From NCBI GenBank assembly GCA_037974665.1, contig CM075768.1:1349501-1413500 (forward strand): a DNA stretch of 64,000 bases, in the 5' to 3' direction. Both the position numbers and the translations under genes were made by a program. The notes below the pieces were generated by a model that did no database searches, was not told the DNA's origin, and saw nothing but the letters and a program-made list of their open reading frames with translations. This stretch comes from Ehretia macrophylla. Lineage: Eukaryota > Streptophyta > Magnoliopsida > Boraginales > Ehretiaceae. Below are positions 46,735 to 57,638 of the stretch, in pieces (positions within the stretch are counted from its first letter, which is position 1; every line of letters starts with the position of its first letter).

Positions 46735-48444
46735 TTAAGTGACCCAAAGCATTCCTAGTTCTCTTCTAATAGCACAAAATTGATTTTTATGCAATGGTTT
46801 TGTAAAAATGTCAGCTAATTGATGCAGAGAATCAACAAATTCAAGTTCAATATCACCTTTTTGCACATGATCTCTTAGAAAATGATGACGAATTTCAATA
46901 TGCTTAGTTCTAGAGTGTTGAATTGGATTCTTTGATAGACTTATAGCGCTTGTATTATCACATTTGGTTGGTACACGATCATATTCAAGACCAAAGTCAA
47001 GCAAAGTTTGTTTCATGCAAAGAATTTGTGCAACACAACTACCCATAGCTACATACTTGGCTTCTGCTGTTGAAAGAGTTACACTGTGTTGTTTCTTGCT
47101 AGACCATGAAACTAAAACATGTCCTAGAAATTGACAACTGCAACTAGTGCTTTTTCTATCAATTTTACAGCCCGTATAATCGGCATCGGAATATCCTAAA
47201 AGTTCAAAGGATGTGCCTTTAGGGTAAAGGAGTCCTAAATCAATAGTACCTTTAAGGTATCTAATAATCCTTTTTACAGCATTCAAATGGGATTCATTAG
47301 GAAAAGATTGAAAACGAGCACATAAGCATATAGAAAACATAATATCAGGTCTTGAGGCAGTTAAATAGAGAAGGATTCCAATCATACCTCGATATTGTTT
47401 TTCATCAACCGATTTACGTTTTTCATCTCTGTCAAGCTTGGTTGAAGTTCCTATAGGAGTGCTCATTTGTTTTGCAATTTCAAGCCCGAACTTCTTAATA
47501 AGTTCTTTAATGTACTTGGCTTGATTTATGAAGATCCATTCCTTTGTTTGTTTGATTTGAAGTCCAAGGAAGAAATTTAATTCTCCTATCATGCTCATTT
47601 AAAATTCTTTATGCATACATTCAGAAAAATACTTGCAAAGAGATTTGTTAGTAGCACCAAAGATAATATCATCAACATATATTTAAACGAGCAAGATATC
47701 TTTAGTTTTTCTTTTTACAAATAATGTAGAGTCTAATTTACCTCTAGAAAAACCATTATCAAGTAGATAATTACTTAATCTATCATACCATGCCCTAGGT
47801 GCTTGTATAAGTCCATAAAGAGCTTTTTGAAGTTTGAACACATGACTTGATAGATTTGTATTTTCAAAATCGGGTGGTTATTCAACATAAACTTCTTCTT
47901 GAAGATAACCATTTAAGAAAGAAATTTTGACATCCATTTGATAAAGTTTGAAGTTCATAAAACATGCATATGCTAGCAACATTCGAATGGATTCAAGTCG
48001 AGCTATCGGTGCAAAGGTTTCTTCACAGTCTATTCCTTCTTCTTGATTATACCCTTGTGCAACCAATCTAGCCTTATTTCTAGTTACATTACCGAATTCA
48101 TCTAATTTGTTTCAAAAAACCCATTTTGTACCAATAATCAAGTGATTACTAGGTCTTTCAACTAAGGTCCAAACTTGATTTCTTTCCAATTGATTAAGCT
48201 CTTCTTGCATAGCAATAATCCAATCATCATCCAATAATGCTTCTTTTATATTCTTAGGTTCTACTTGGGATATAAAAGCAACATGTTCACAAAAAGTATT
48301 TAGATTGGAACGAGTTCTTACACCTTGTGATGGATCTCCAAGGATTTGATCATTTGGATGATTTTTGACAAATTTCCAACATCTTGGAAAATCTTGATTT
48401 GTTGACAAGTTTTGATCATTTGATGTTGGTTGTTCTTCCTCATT
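46735..48444 (-). pseudogene. SIRE-like reverse transcriptase and RNase H
   Basis: Minus strand in order: MQEELNQLERNQVWTLVERP (48250 region), [31 protein letters not shown] and [19 protein letters not shown] (48066-47878). Then GELNFFLGLQIKQT, GILLYLTASRPDIMFS, YSDADYTGCKIDRKSTS and LSTAEAKYVAM from 47598, ending KHIEIRHHFLRDHV and LADIFTKPLHKNQF at about 46790. These are copia RT followed by RNase H, the latter in one 287-residue frame. The enzymes copy element RNA into DNA. The copy is broken as a whole. Confidence 0.9.
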
Positions 48445-48449
48445 TGGAG

Positions 48450-50724
48450 TGTAATACCCGAGCTCGGAATGTGAAAATTCTTTGTTTATTATTTTGAAAA
48501 TTATATTTCCTTAAATTCTTTGTGAATTAATTGTTACTTTCTCGTCGTCGCAACGTGCATTGCATTTAAGGAGCGATAGCTAGATAACGATTTCTAGTTC
48601 TTAGCAAATAGTAAAACTAGTATTTAGATGACTTAAATTTTATATTTTAAATGTTGCTAGCTTTAATTGATCTTACCTTAGCTAAAATGGCTTTAAAACG
48701 CACAAAATAGGGCCCTTTGACCAAGTTTTTAAGTTGTTGACCTAGCCCTTTGACCCTTTGACCATTTAACACTTAAATAAGCTAAAAACTAAGCAAAATA
48801 AAAAAAAAACAGCAGCAAACAGACCAGCCCTGGCCGTGAGTTTCCAAGAGAAAAAAAAAACCTTTCAACTTCCAATCGATCAATCTTCGCGTGAGCTCGT
48901 GCGGGGTGATTTCCGAGGCAACTAGCGTTGTTTTTCTAGCGACTAGGAGTACCTGAGGTGAGGGAAGCATGTTATTTGCGCATTTATACGTTGTGTATGT
49001 TAACTTTGTCAATTTTGAGATTTATCTGTAGATCGTTATTTAAAGCGATTTGATGCTTCTAGAATGTTCCTTGGCATTTGTAGAACATGTATTTATAGCT
49101 TTGTAATATTTTCTGCGGTTAAATGTTGTGATTGCAAATTAAATTGCCAATTGAATAGTTTTTGTGAATAGTAAAACCTTGAAACGTTGAAGTTGCGTTG
49201 TTATGCTTTTTGTTGATATAGAAATGTGCTAGGTACGCTAGAATACTAAAATGTGTGGTTTTTTAGGGTGCGTAGTGGGAAAAAAGAGAATTATGCCTTT
49301 GGGAAAGTCAGGGTCGTTTAGGTCGACTTTAGCGTTTTCTCGTTTTGCGTGTTGGCATTGCTTCGGGAAGCCATGGAAGCACTTTTGGTGCGATTATGGC
49401 GTTGGTTGGGTGTTTGGTTGTTATAGTTGTAGTTCGAACGAGAAAGGGGGAAATCGAGGCTTTGCGCGAGTTCTAAGGTAAAGTAAGGTTTCGGGGTCTT
49501 TAGACGTGCCTTATGGTGACCTAGGAGGGTTGGCGAAGTTGGTTTCCAGAACTCGTGGCTCGTTTGGAAATGGTAGCGTTTTGATAGTTGGGGCCGATTT
49601 GTGTTTTTGTGTGTTTTCTTGTCTTTATGCCTATAGAATGCTTAGAATTATTTGAAATACTTGTTTGAGTTGTTTTGGATTGAATTGTTTATCAATTGCT
49701 GCTATTGCGTGCGAGAGTAGCCTACTTTGTTATTCTCCCACGTGTGGCTTTATCGCTTGTTTATCACCCTGTATCGAGTCTTGCATTGCATAGTGTCTCG
49801 CGCGTGAGTGATGGGCCTCTCTGGGTAGCCTTGGGTTGCCAGTGTTGGTTGCTCTAGCTCCGCTGCTATTCCCTTTCTCGCTTGGGTTGCCTCCCAGGGA
49901 GATTTGGGTCGTAGGTTGATGGATACTTCCGGGGTATTCCAAACTGGTGTTATAAGGTGGTTTGGGCCGGCGCGTCGTCATCGAATTCGTGTTTGAAAGT
50001 TGCTCGTGAAAAGAGTATCGTATCCTTTGAATGAGTGTTTGCAGCTTTAAATACTTGCCTTGCTTTATTGTTGGCTTTGGTTGTATCTTTATATGATTTG
50101 TATGTATTGCTTGGCTAATTGCATTGCATACTCCTCTCATCTCCGTCCTTGAGACCAATTGCCCTCGCTGAGCAATAGTTTTTGCTCATTCCTCTCTATA
50201 CTATGTTTTTACAGGAGTAGTTGAAGCAGACCCTCTCGAGGTAATAGAGGAGGAGGAGCAGGTGGAGGTGTTTCCGTGATAGCACTTCTCTGCTTTGCTG
50301 GTGGTTGGTTACCAGTTTTTGTGCGAACCTTGCTTGTTATGTATATTGCGTGGAGGTCGCTTAATTTTGAGGCTTGTAGCCTTGTATATATTTTCTAGTT
50401 TAAGGCCTCTATGGTCTTATGTTGTATAAGTTGAAAGAATGTAAAGTTGTAACTTACACTCTTGTGACTAGTAAGAAAATGCATGCTATTGGAATTGATT
50501 AGTGGCATAAATACTTGTGTAGTATGCATATCATTTTTGGCTTGGAAAGTTGGATAATAAGAAATGTATGTTTTGAAGAAAGTTGGCTTGTTTTGATTAT
50601 TATATGGCTTTCGCAAGTGTTATATTGATTTTAGGGTTTTCGGATCGTCCGCGGTACAGAGGAGACTCCGTCCGTGTGTCGGGTCCGAGCTTGGCCTTTT
50701 GCGGGGTCGGGTCGGGGCGTGACA
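48450..50724 (+). repeat. Gypsy solo LTR, plus orientation, target duplication TGGAG (2275 bp)
   Basis: It begins TGTAATACCCGAGCTCGGAA and ends GGTCGGGGCGTGACA. TGGAG at 48445-48449 recurs at 50725-50729. The insertion lies within the pol of the SIRE-like element. Its GC-richer parts (49300-49620, 49800-50000, 50640-50720) retain CpGs, unlike the older LTRs here, which suggests it is younger. The signatures GGGTCGTAGG near 49907 and CGCTGAGCAATAG near 50167 tie it to the gypsy LTR group. Frames such as 49251-49481 and 49730-50158 have no recognised domain. Confidence 0.93.
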
Positions 50725-50729
50725 TGGAG

Positions 50730-52110
50730 TATCAATTTGATTGCTTGTGGATGTATTACCTTTTTCACTTGTAGGAGTAGGTTGACTTTGTTTTTCAACT
50801 TGCTGAACACCTACATCATCATCTTCGTCTTTTCTTGACATAAAAGGGTTAGTTTTATCAAAATTAATATGCATAGATTCCTCGATTACTGAGGTTCTTT
50901 TATTGTTAACCCGATATGCCTTGCTTCTAGAGGAATAACCAATAAAAATACCTTCGTCGAATTTTGAGTCAAACTTACCAAGGTGATCTTTATTGTTTAA
51001 GACGAAGCATTTATATCCAAAAACTTTAAAATGTGAAATATTTGGAGTACGTCATTTCCATAGTTCATATGGAGTTTTCTTGAGAGAAGGTCTAATTAAA
51101 ACTCTATTTAGAACATAGCAAGCCATATTAACAGCTTCTCCCCAATAGTATGTAGGCAAGTTGTTTTCTTTCAATATTGTTCTTGCTATTTCTTGTAGAG
51201 TTCGGTTTTTCCTTTCAACAACCTCATTTTGTTGATGAGTTCTAGGAGCTGAAAAGTTATGTTCAATGCCATTTTGTTCACATAATTCCACAAAAGATGC
51301 ATTTATGAATTAAGTGCCTTGATCACTATGAATGCATGAAATGTAGTATCCTTTCTCATTTTGCACTCATTTACAGAATTTTGCAAATTCATTGAAAGCA
51401 TCACTTTTGAGAGCAAGAAACATGACCCATGTGTATCTAGTATAATCATCAACAATAACAAAAACATATCTACATCCTCCTAGACTTATTACATCCATTG
51501 GTCCAAAAAGGTCCATATGAAGTTTTTGTAAAGCTTTTGATGTGGTTACATGACTAATGATTTTGAAAGATGTTTTATGTTGTTTTCCAAATTGACATGT
51601 AGCACATACATGATTTTTTTCCAAACTTGGTTTTAGGGAGACCTCTTACAAGATCTTTTTGAGATAGTTTACCAAGTATATCCATGCTAATATGTCCTAA
51701 CCTTCTATGCCACAACCAAGAATCTTCATTTGTTGTGATTAAACAATTAATATTTTGGCATGATATACTATCGAAGTCAATGATATAAACATTTTCATGT
51801 CTATTTGCAACAAACAACACATTTTTCGTTTTATCAAATATGGTGCAACATGATGATTTGAATTCAACAAGATAATCATTATCATATAATTGACTTACAC
51901 TAAGCAAGTTATGTTGCAATCTTTTCACAAGTAGTACATCATGGATAGATATATTATTTTTATTTTCAATGCTACCTTTACCAATAATTTTACCTTTCTC
52001 ATTGTTTCCAAAGCTCACATAACCTTTGTAATTTTTTGATAGGCTCATAGAGAAGAGATGGATCACCGGTCATATGTCTTGAACATCCACTATTAATGAC
52101 CCTATTTCCT
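50730..52110 (-). pseudogene. SIRE-like protease end and integrase
   Basis: The minus strand from about 52066 encodes the protease-to-integrase linker with DSWLWHRRLGHISMDIL, the GAG-pre-integrase motif, then CATCQFGKQHKTSF (zinc-binding HHCC part), LHMDLFGPMDVISLGG and VIVDDYTRYTWVMFL of the catalytic core. Near 51290-51050 are NGIEHNFSAPRTHQQNEVVE and ARTILKENNLPTYYWGEAV, the end of the core. Integrase inserts the cDNA into the nuclear genome. The copy is broken. Confidence 0.88.
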
Positions 52111-52185
52111 TCATACTTCATCCTTAGGGTAACCTATATACAAAGACAAAATTTAGGTCCCCAAGTTCTATTGGGTCCTAGATTG

Positions 52186-53856
52186 TTAGTATTGATTTTT
52201 AGCACATTTAATAATCCATTTTGGTTTGAGCCAAGAAGGAATTTTAGAGTCTCTTCCTACCATATTTTGAAATTTACAATGAGATGTTATATGACCTTGT
52301 TTTTCACAATAGATACATGTTTTTTGAAATCCTTTTGATGTTGATGCTTCATTTGTAGAAGATGATGCTTTTACAAAATAACTTTTGAGAGATTTTTGTT
52401 TTGAAGAAGATTCATATCCTATTCCACTTTTATCGAAAGCCATTTTTTGTGAGCCAAACTTTTTATCAAGATTTTATTTTCCTTTTGTAAATCTTGCTAG
52501 ACTTCCATTTAATCCTTGATTTTCTTTTTCAAGCTTTTCCATTTTTGTTTGAAGATTATCATTTTCAAAAAGAAATTTAAGTGCTTTTTCATGAGCACAA
52601 TTTCGATCTTTTTCAAGCAACTTATTTTTTTCTTTTAAAGAATTATTTTCCTTTTGAAGTTTATTTATCCTGATAATTGAAATTTCAAAACTATCATACA
52701 TTTTTGAAAATTCATATTGTAATTCTTCAAAGGAGCATTCATTATCAATTAATGAACTAGAAGAGTAATATCCGAAGCTAAAAAAAGAACATACCTTATT
52801 ATCTTCTTTTGGCATAAGACAAACGATGTTTGCCACTTTTTCATTTTTGCTTTCATCAACGGTTGATGCATCGTCATCAACGTATGTTGCTTTCAAAGCT
52901 TTGCCTCCCTTGGTTTTGATTGGTTTTGGACAATTTGCTATTATGTGACCCGTCTTGTCACAATTAAAACATCTTTCTTCTTCTTTTGGTTTGTTTCTTC
53001 CTTTGTTCATAAACTTACTGTAAGGAGCTTTGCTTACCTTTTTGAATTTGAGAAATTTCTTAAAGTTCCTTGTAAGAAGAGCTATCTCATCTTCATCTTC
53101 TTTGTTTTCTTCTTCTTTATCACTTGAGTAAGCTTTTAATGCAAGAAGTGCAAGTGACTTATTGTTGTTCCTTTTTTCTTCTTCTCGGTCCTTCTTCTTC
53201 AACTCATGGCTCATAAGAGATCCCATAAGTTCACTAAGATTGAGAGTTTTGAGGTCTCTAGCTTCCTCAATAGCCGTTACTTTAGCTTCCCATGGCTCGG
53301 TTAAGCTTCGGAGAACTTTTCCTACCAATTCTTCGTTAGAATACTCTTTTCCAAGAGATTGAAGAGCATTAACAATATCAGTAAATTTAGAAAATATTTG
53401 TTCAATATTTTCATCAAATGACATTTTGAACATTTCATATTTGTGAACAAGCATGTTTATTCTAGTTTCTTTAACTTGGTTAGTTCCCTCATATGTGACT
53501 TCTAAATGATCCCAAATTTCTTTAGCACTTTTACATCCAGAAATTTTGTTAAACTCATTTGAATCTAAAGCAAGATATAACATATTCATGGCTTTAAAGT
53601 TTCTTTCACAGATTTTGAAGTCATCTTCATCAAAGTCTTTTTCTGGTTTTGGGATGGTAGTAATTTTGTCTCCTTCCTTCTTAGTTATAGCAGGGGTAAT
53701 TGGTCCATTTAGTATCACTTTCCAAACTCTTATGTCATTTGCTAGAATATAGATTCTCATCCTAGTTTTCCAAAAAGAATAGTTTATTCCATTAAACAAT
53801 GGTGGTCTAGAAGAAGATTGACCTTCAATTATATGAGACATTGATGAGCTTGCCAT
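52186..53856 (-). pseudogene. SIRE-like gag (best-preserved coding piece, 460-residue frame plus downstream part)
   Basis: The start at 53856 gives MASSSMSHIIEGQSSSRPPL, 40 bp from the primer site. The core reads FWKTRMRIYILANDIRVW, EIWDHLEVTYEGTNQVKETR and LVGKVLRSLTEPWEAKVTAI, a UBN2-type gag. A CCHC zinc knuckle CFNCDKTGHIIANC lies near residue 295, followed by an acidic/basic coiled-coil-like tail (LQKENNSLKEKNKLLEKD). A second knuckle-like CIYCEKQGHITSHC lies at 52310-52270, before protease. Gag packages the element's RNA. The whole is part of a broken element. Confidence 0.9.
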
Positions 53857-53895
53857 AGGGATCCTCTACTAGATGTTAAGCTATATGTAGAGTAC

Positions 53896-53911
53896 TAGCT
53901 CTTGATACCAC
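53896..53911 (-). other. Primer-binding site of the SIRE-like element
   Basis: The minus strand reads GTGGTATCAAGAGCTA one base after the LTR end GGTCAACA. It is a Met-tRNA site, matching the plus-strand copy at 4700. Confidence 0.92.
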
Positions 53912-53912
53912 T

Positions 53913-55602
53913 TGTTGACCCTTGATAACCTAAGAGGGGGGTGAATTAGGTTGTTTGGCAAGGTTAAGCAATTTAAAAATTCTTGAGGCGGAAATAATGT
54001 CTAGTGAAAGATGATAATACTCTAGAAGTTCTTGTAGGCAATTTATCAAATACTTAGTGAGCACAAAGTATATAACACTAGATAAGCAATTAGAACTTCA
54101 AAAATAAACTCCAAATAGATAACTCAACAATTATCAAACAATTAATATGAGCAATATCCACACGAAGGTAAATGACTTGGAAATAAAGAAAGTAGAGTAA
54201 GAGAAATCAAACAAGATGATTTTCAAGTAGTTCACACTCCCAAAGGCCTAGTCCACCACCTAAGGTCTTCCCTTCCCTTAGGGTTTAACAACTCTTCACT
54301 AAGATGCTTCTTGAAATGTTGGTCAAGCAAAAACCAACTACAATTACTCTTGAGTTCACAAGAGTTAGACAAGCTCCTTCAAGTGTAGGTGAAGCTTAAC
54401 CTACTATCCTCTTTTCCTTTGAGCCCATAAAGGATTACAATACTTCTTCTCACAATGATTCTCTCAATCTATGTGAAAGAGTGTATTACAAAGATTGTGT
54501 GATAATATGAATGACAATTGCAACTCCTATTTGAGTTTGATATTACAATTGAAGAATACTTTGAATACTCAAAGATATGAAAATGATAGCTCAAGATTTC
54601 TCAATGAAAATTATATGAAACGCTCTTTGAAATTGCTTGAAAATATGAAGGTAGAAGCTTAGAGAGGTGTTTGAGATGGTGAGAGAGCATGGCTTAAAAA
54701 GAGAGAAAAATTAGACATAAAACGGATATAATGCAAAAATCCCAGATTTTCGCGTTAAGCTATCCGGTCGCTGAGGCCTTCATCCGGTCGACCAGATGGG
54801 GCAAGTAACGCCCGAACCAAAGCTCTTTGCCAGTCGTTGTGGCCTTCATCTGGTTGACTGGATGAGGCTAGTAATACCTGGATGCTCTGAATGCTGAAAA
54901 AGTGATTTTTTGAGCCCCAAAACAATTTGTTTAATGGTAAAACATTTGGGCACTTTTAAGGGCACTTATACAAAAGTGTTTTCAGCATTTTAAACATCTC
55001 AAAACATTTTCAAAAACTCTTGAAACGATTTAGAACGATTTTTATACTGCAAGAGTTTGAAATCCAAAAAGTTTGTTTTTCAAGAATGAATTTGCAGTGA
55101 CCTTTTTCAAAATATTTGTTCGAAAGATATTTTGCAAATAAAAAAATATATTTTATGAAAAACCTTTTTGGAAAAATTATGAGCTACACAAATCATATTT
55201 AGGCAAACAACATTTTATAAGCCGGTACCCCTTATGTTGCCACGTTTCCTTTCTTGTAACTCCATTTTTATCGTTGAGTCTTCAACTCCACTTCTTTGAG
55301 TTAACAAGTCTTTTTCTTTGGGTCTTCATAACTTGATTCCTCATGAGAGACTTTATTTGACTAAGACAAGACATAGGATTAGCTTTTGGGCTTTGATATA
55401 ATTTCTGATTGGGCTATGATACAATTATTTGAAACTAGCTTTAGATCATTTTGAATGATTTCATTGATGATGTGGGCTTGCTTGGGACATTCTTGTGTTG
55501 ATGGATTGAATGACTTACCCAATATATAAGTAAGAAGACTAAAGCACGATAAAAATGTTTTGTTATTATCAAAATAAAGATTATAAGATTTTTAGGCCAA
55601 CA
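53913..55602 (-). repeat. 5' LTR of the SIRE-like element (1690 bp)
   Basis: TGTTGACCCTTGATAACC to TTTAGGCCAACA. Near-identical partner of 44014-45727. Differences between the pair are enriched for C/T and G/A changes, in keeping with decay of methylated cytosines. Confidence 0.92.
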
Positions 55603-56206
55603 TATTCTATATTGCATACGCATGTTCTAACTAGTCATACCCATATGCCCAACATACAGAGCTATTGACTTACAACAGAGGTCTCACTCATAGTACATCA
55701 AAACACATGAATCTGATTTCGTCAGTTCATCTACATATGCTCAAGATTAAGAGTACTGATCACTTAGTAGCATAAGGTATATGTAGATCTCTATCTTTGA
55801 TAGTACCTCTTGGAGATATTATACCTAAGTGGTATGTTCAATGTGTGACACACACACACTAGTAAAGCTTAATCCAAAAACCTACCAATGACCAAGGCAG
55901 GTCACCCTTTACAAGAGACTAATTCACTATAACCTAGACCATGATAAAGTGCCCAACTCTATTATTCGGTTATGAACTGAATTTAGAACCATGTGTTATT
56001 AACTTAGACCTTCTATGCTCGGTCACCATGCACCTAAGTCATACACTATGGATCAAGGACCTTCATACAAGCAATATACACATAAATAAGACAGAGAGAA
56101 TAAGGAATGAATGCTTTCATTGATAATAACAATTATAATAAGTATTCAATATCATTGAAATGTCATGTGCTAGTAGTCTTTAGGACATACTAATCCTAAC
56201 AGTTGG

Positions 56207-56371
56207 CGCATAACATTAGCATCGAAAAGTATGTCGACAGGTTGACGAGATTGGCACTCTCACATGAGCAATCACCTCTGGCACAATGGAGCGTGCAGAG
56301 ATCAGACGGTATGAGTTTGTTGGTATTTGTCAAAAATAATATACTCATATATACGTCGCCTTAAGAGTTTG
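56207..56371. other. Short unassigned stretch
   Basis: 165 bp between the copia LTR end with its GTTGG flank and the SIRE-like LTR start. I recognise nothing coding or repetitive in it. Confidence 0.35.
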
Positions 56372-57638
56372 TGTTGGCCTTAGGCCTAATGCATGATTTT
56401 GATGATAACAAATTGGCTATTTGGTTATATCGAGTGTGGTTGTTCTAATGTGTCTGTATTGCCAAAATTCATACTTGTGACTATTGTGGTTAAATTGTAC
56501 ATATTCATTTGAGTCATATTTGATTGGTGGCATAACTTGAATAGAGAAGATAATGACATTAATTAAATGATGATGCAAGTATAAAGGAAGAAGATGATAT
56601 ATTGGATTTATTAAATGTGATTGTGTTTATGTGTTTACTTGATTTAACTCACACTTAAGGCTCATGAGATTAAGATGTACATATTAACTTGAGCCAAATA
56701 TAGAAATTGGATGAATGACTTGCATAATGAAGATAATTATATTGATGTAATAAAGAATGCAAGTATAATCAATTTGATTTATCAAAGGTGTTTGTGTTGA
56801 TATGTTTATATGATTAATCACGCACTTGTTTGCTTATGTATTAAATGTATATCATTAAGAGCCAATTTATACTTGAATGTTTTGGCTTATGTGGATTATA
56901 GTGTACTAATAATTTTATGACCAAAATATGCTTGAATGCTTGGTGGAAGAGAATCTTGCAAGAAGAGAAAAGTGAAATTCAAAAAGAAGAAATACAAGAT
57001 CAAGAAGATACAAATCTTGTCGGCCTTTGAAGAATGCAATGATCAAGCTCAACACAAGCTACACCAATAAAGTCTTGAAGAATTAAAGAATTAAAGTTCT
57101 TGAAGATCAAGACTTGAAGTCTTGAAGATGATGTGGTGACATAAGGCGGAGACGTGGTGACATAAGAGGTAGCGGCTTGAATGTTGTCGTCTGCCTTGGA
57201 TTTGTATTTGTATGGCAAAAGCTCTTGATGATCTTTCAAATGGTTTTAAATATTTTCTAAAAAGATTTTGAGGTCAAATATCTTTTGAAGAATTGTTCTT
57301 AAAAAGTTCAAATGATTTATCTTCAAAAGATTGAATCTTCGAGGGGAAAACTTTGTTTTAAACTTTTGAATTCAAAAATCGGTTTTAATCTTTTTACAAG
57401 AGTTTTAAAAATGTTTTGAACTGTTAAAAAGGTTGAAAACACTTTAGAAGAAGTGTTTATGAAGTTTGTAAATGTTTTACCTTCAAAAAATTAGATTTCG
57501 GGTGAAATTTTACAAAATTGAAAATCTGGCACTATTTGGCATTATTCATCTAGATGAGACCCTCAACCAGATGCCTCAACCTAATCCATGGCATAACTTT
57601 GCAAGCCTTCATCCGGATGAGACCCTCGACTGGATACT
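56372..57638 (+). repeat. SIRE-like LTR, plus orientation, left part
   Basis: It starts TGTTGGCCTTAGGCCTAATG and soon has TTTTGATGATAACAAATTGG, the SIRE-type opening (compare the minus strand from 45727). Later text includes GATGTGGTGACATAAGGCGG and the repeated CATC(C/T)(G/A)GATGAGACCCTC phrase. It stops at 57638 where the gypsy element begins; the rest would lie beyond 64000. It is not the partner of the minus-strand SIRE-like element. Confidence 0.75.

Larger units (their letters stand above)
44014..55602 (-). mobile_element. SIRE/Maximus-like copia element with a nested gypsy solo LTR
   Basis: 5' LTR 53913-55602, primer site, gag, protease, integrase, RT, RNase H, an extra region, polypurine tract and 3' LTR 44014-45727, in copia order. 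The flanks GATTC and TATTC match at four of five bases, and the host LTR reads through (TAGATTC / TATTCTATATTG). LTR pair divergence is roughly 5-7% over about 340 bp compared by eye, suggesting an age of a few million years. It is broken in several places and split by the plus-strand solo LTR 48450-50724. Confidence 0.9.
21171..56201 (-). mobile_element. Copia element (third lineage) hosting two large nested insertions
   Basis: Reading the minus strand from 56201: an LTR starting TGTTAGGATTAGTATGTCC, interrupted by the SIRE-like element 44014-55602, ends at 42681. Then come the primer site at 42680-42666 and a leader interrupted by the 22340-41916 element, then gag and protease down to 21171. 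RT, RNase H and the 3' LTR were not found in place; a SIRE-like RT piece abuts instead. It is the oldest well-delimited layer in the central nest, partial and broken. The 5' flank is GTTGG at 56202. Confidence 0.65.
42681..56201 (-). repeat. 5' LTR of the older copia element, split by a SIRE-like element
   Basis: Plus-strand left edge TGAAGGAGCATGC, right edge ACTAATCCTAACA. The LTR halves are 42681-44013 and about 55603-56201, total about 1.93 kb. On the minus strand it opens TGTTAGGATTAGTATGTCC. A TATA box lies at 43163-43174 and a GA tract at 43065. Confidence 0.8.

Noticed and set aside
49730-50158. 142-residue minus frame and nearby frames
   Set aside because: Antisense within a solo LTR; long only because the LTR is GC-richer.
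8189-53911. tRNA-like matches (GGTATCAGAGC and variants)
   Set aside because: They are primer-binding sites next to LTR ends, without tRNA arms or intragenic promoter boxes around them.
18663-56206. GTTGG flanks both the Angela-like LTR start (18663-18667) and the copia LTR end (56202-56206), suggesting one giant insertion
   Set aside because: The two LTR ends are of different families and opposite orientation, and the left site sits in a GTGTTGGTGTTGG run where a chance match is easy.
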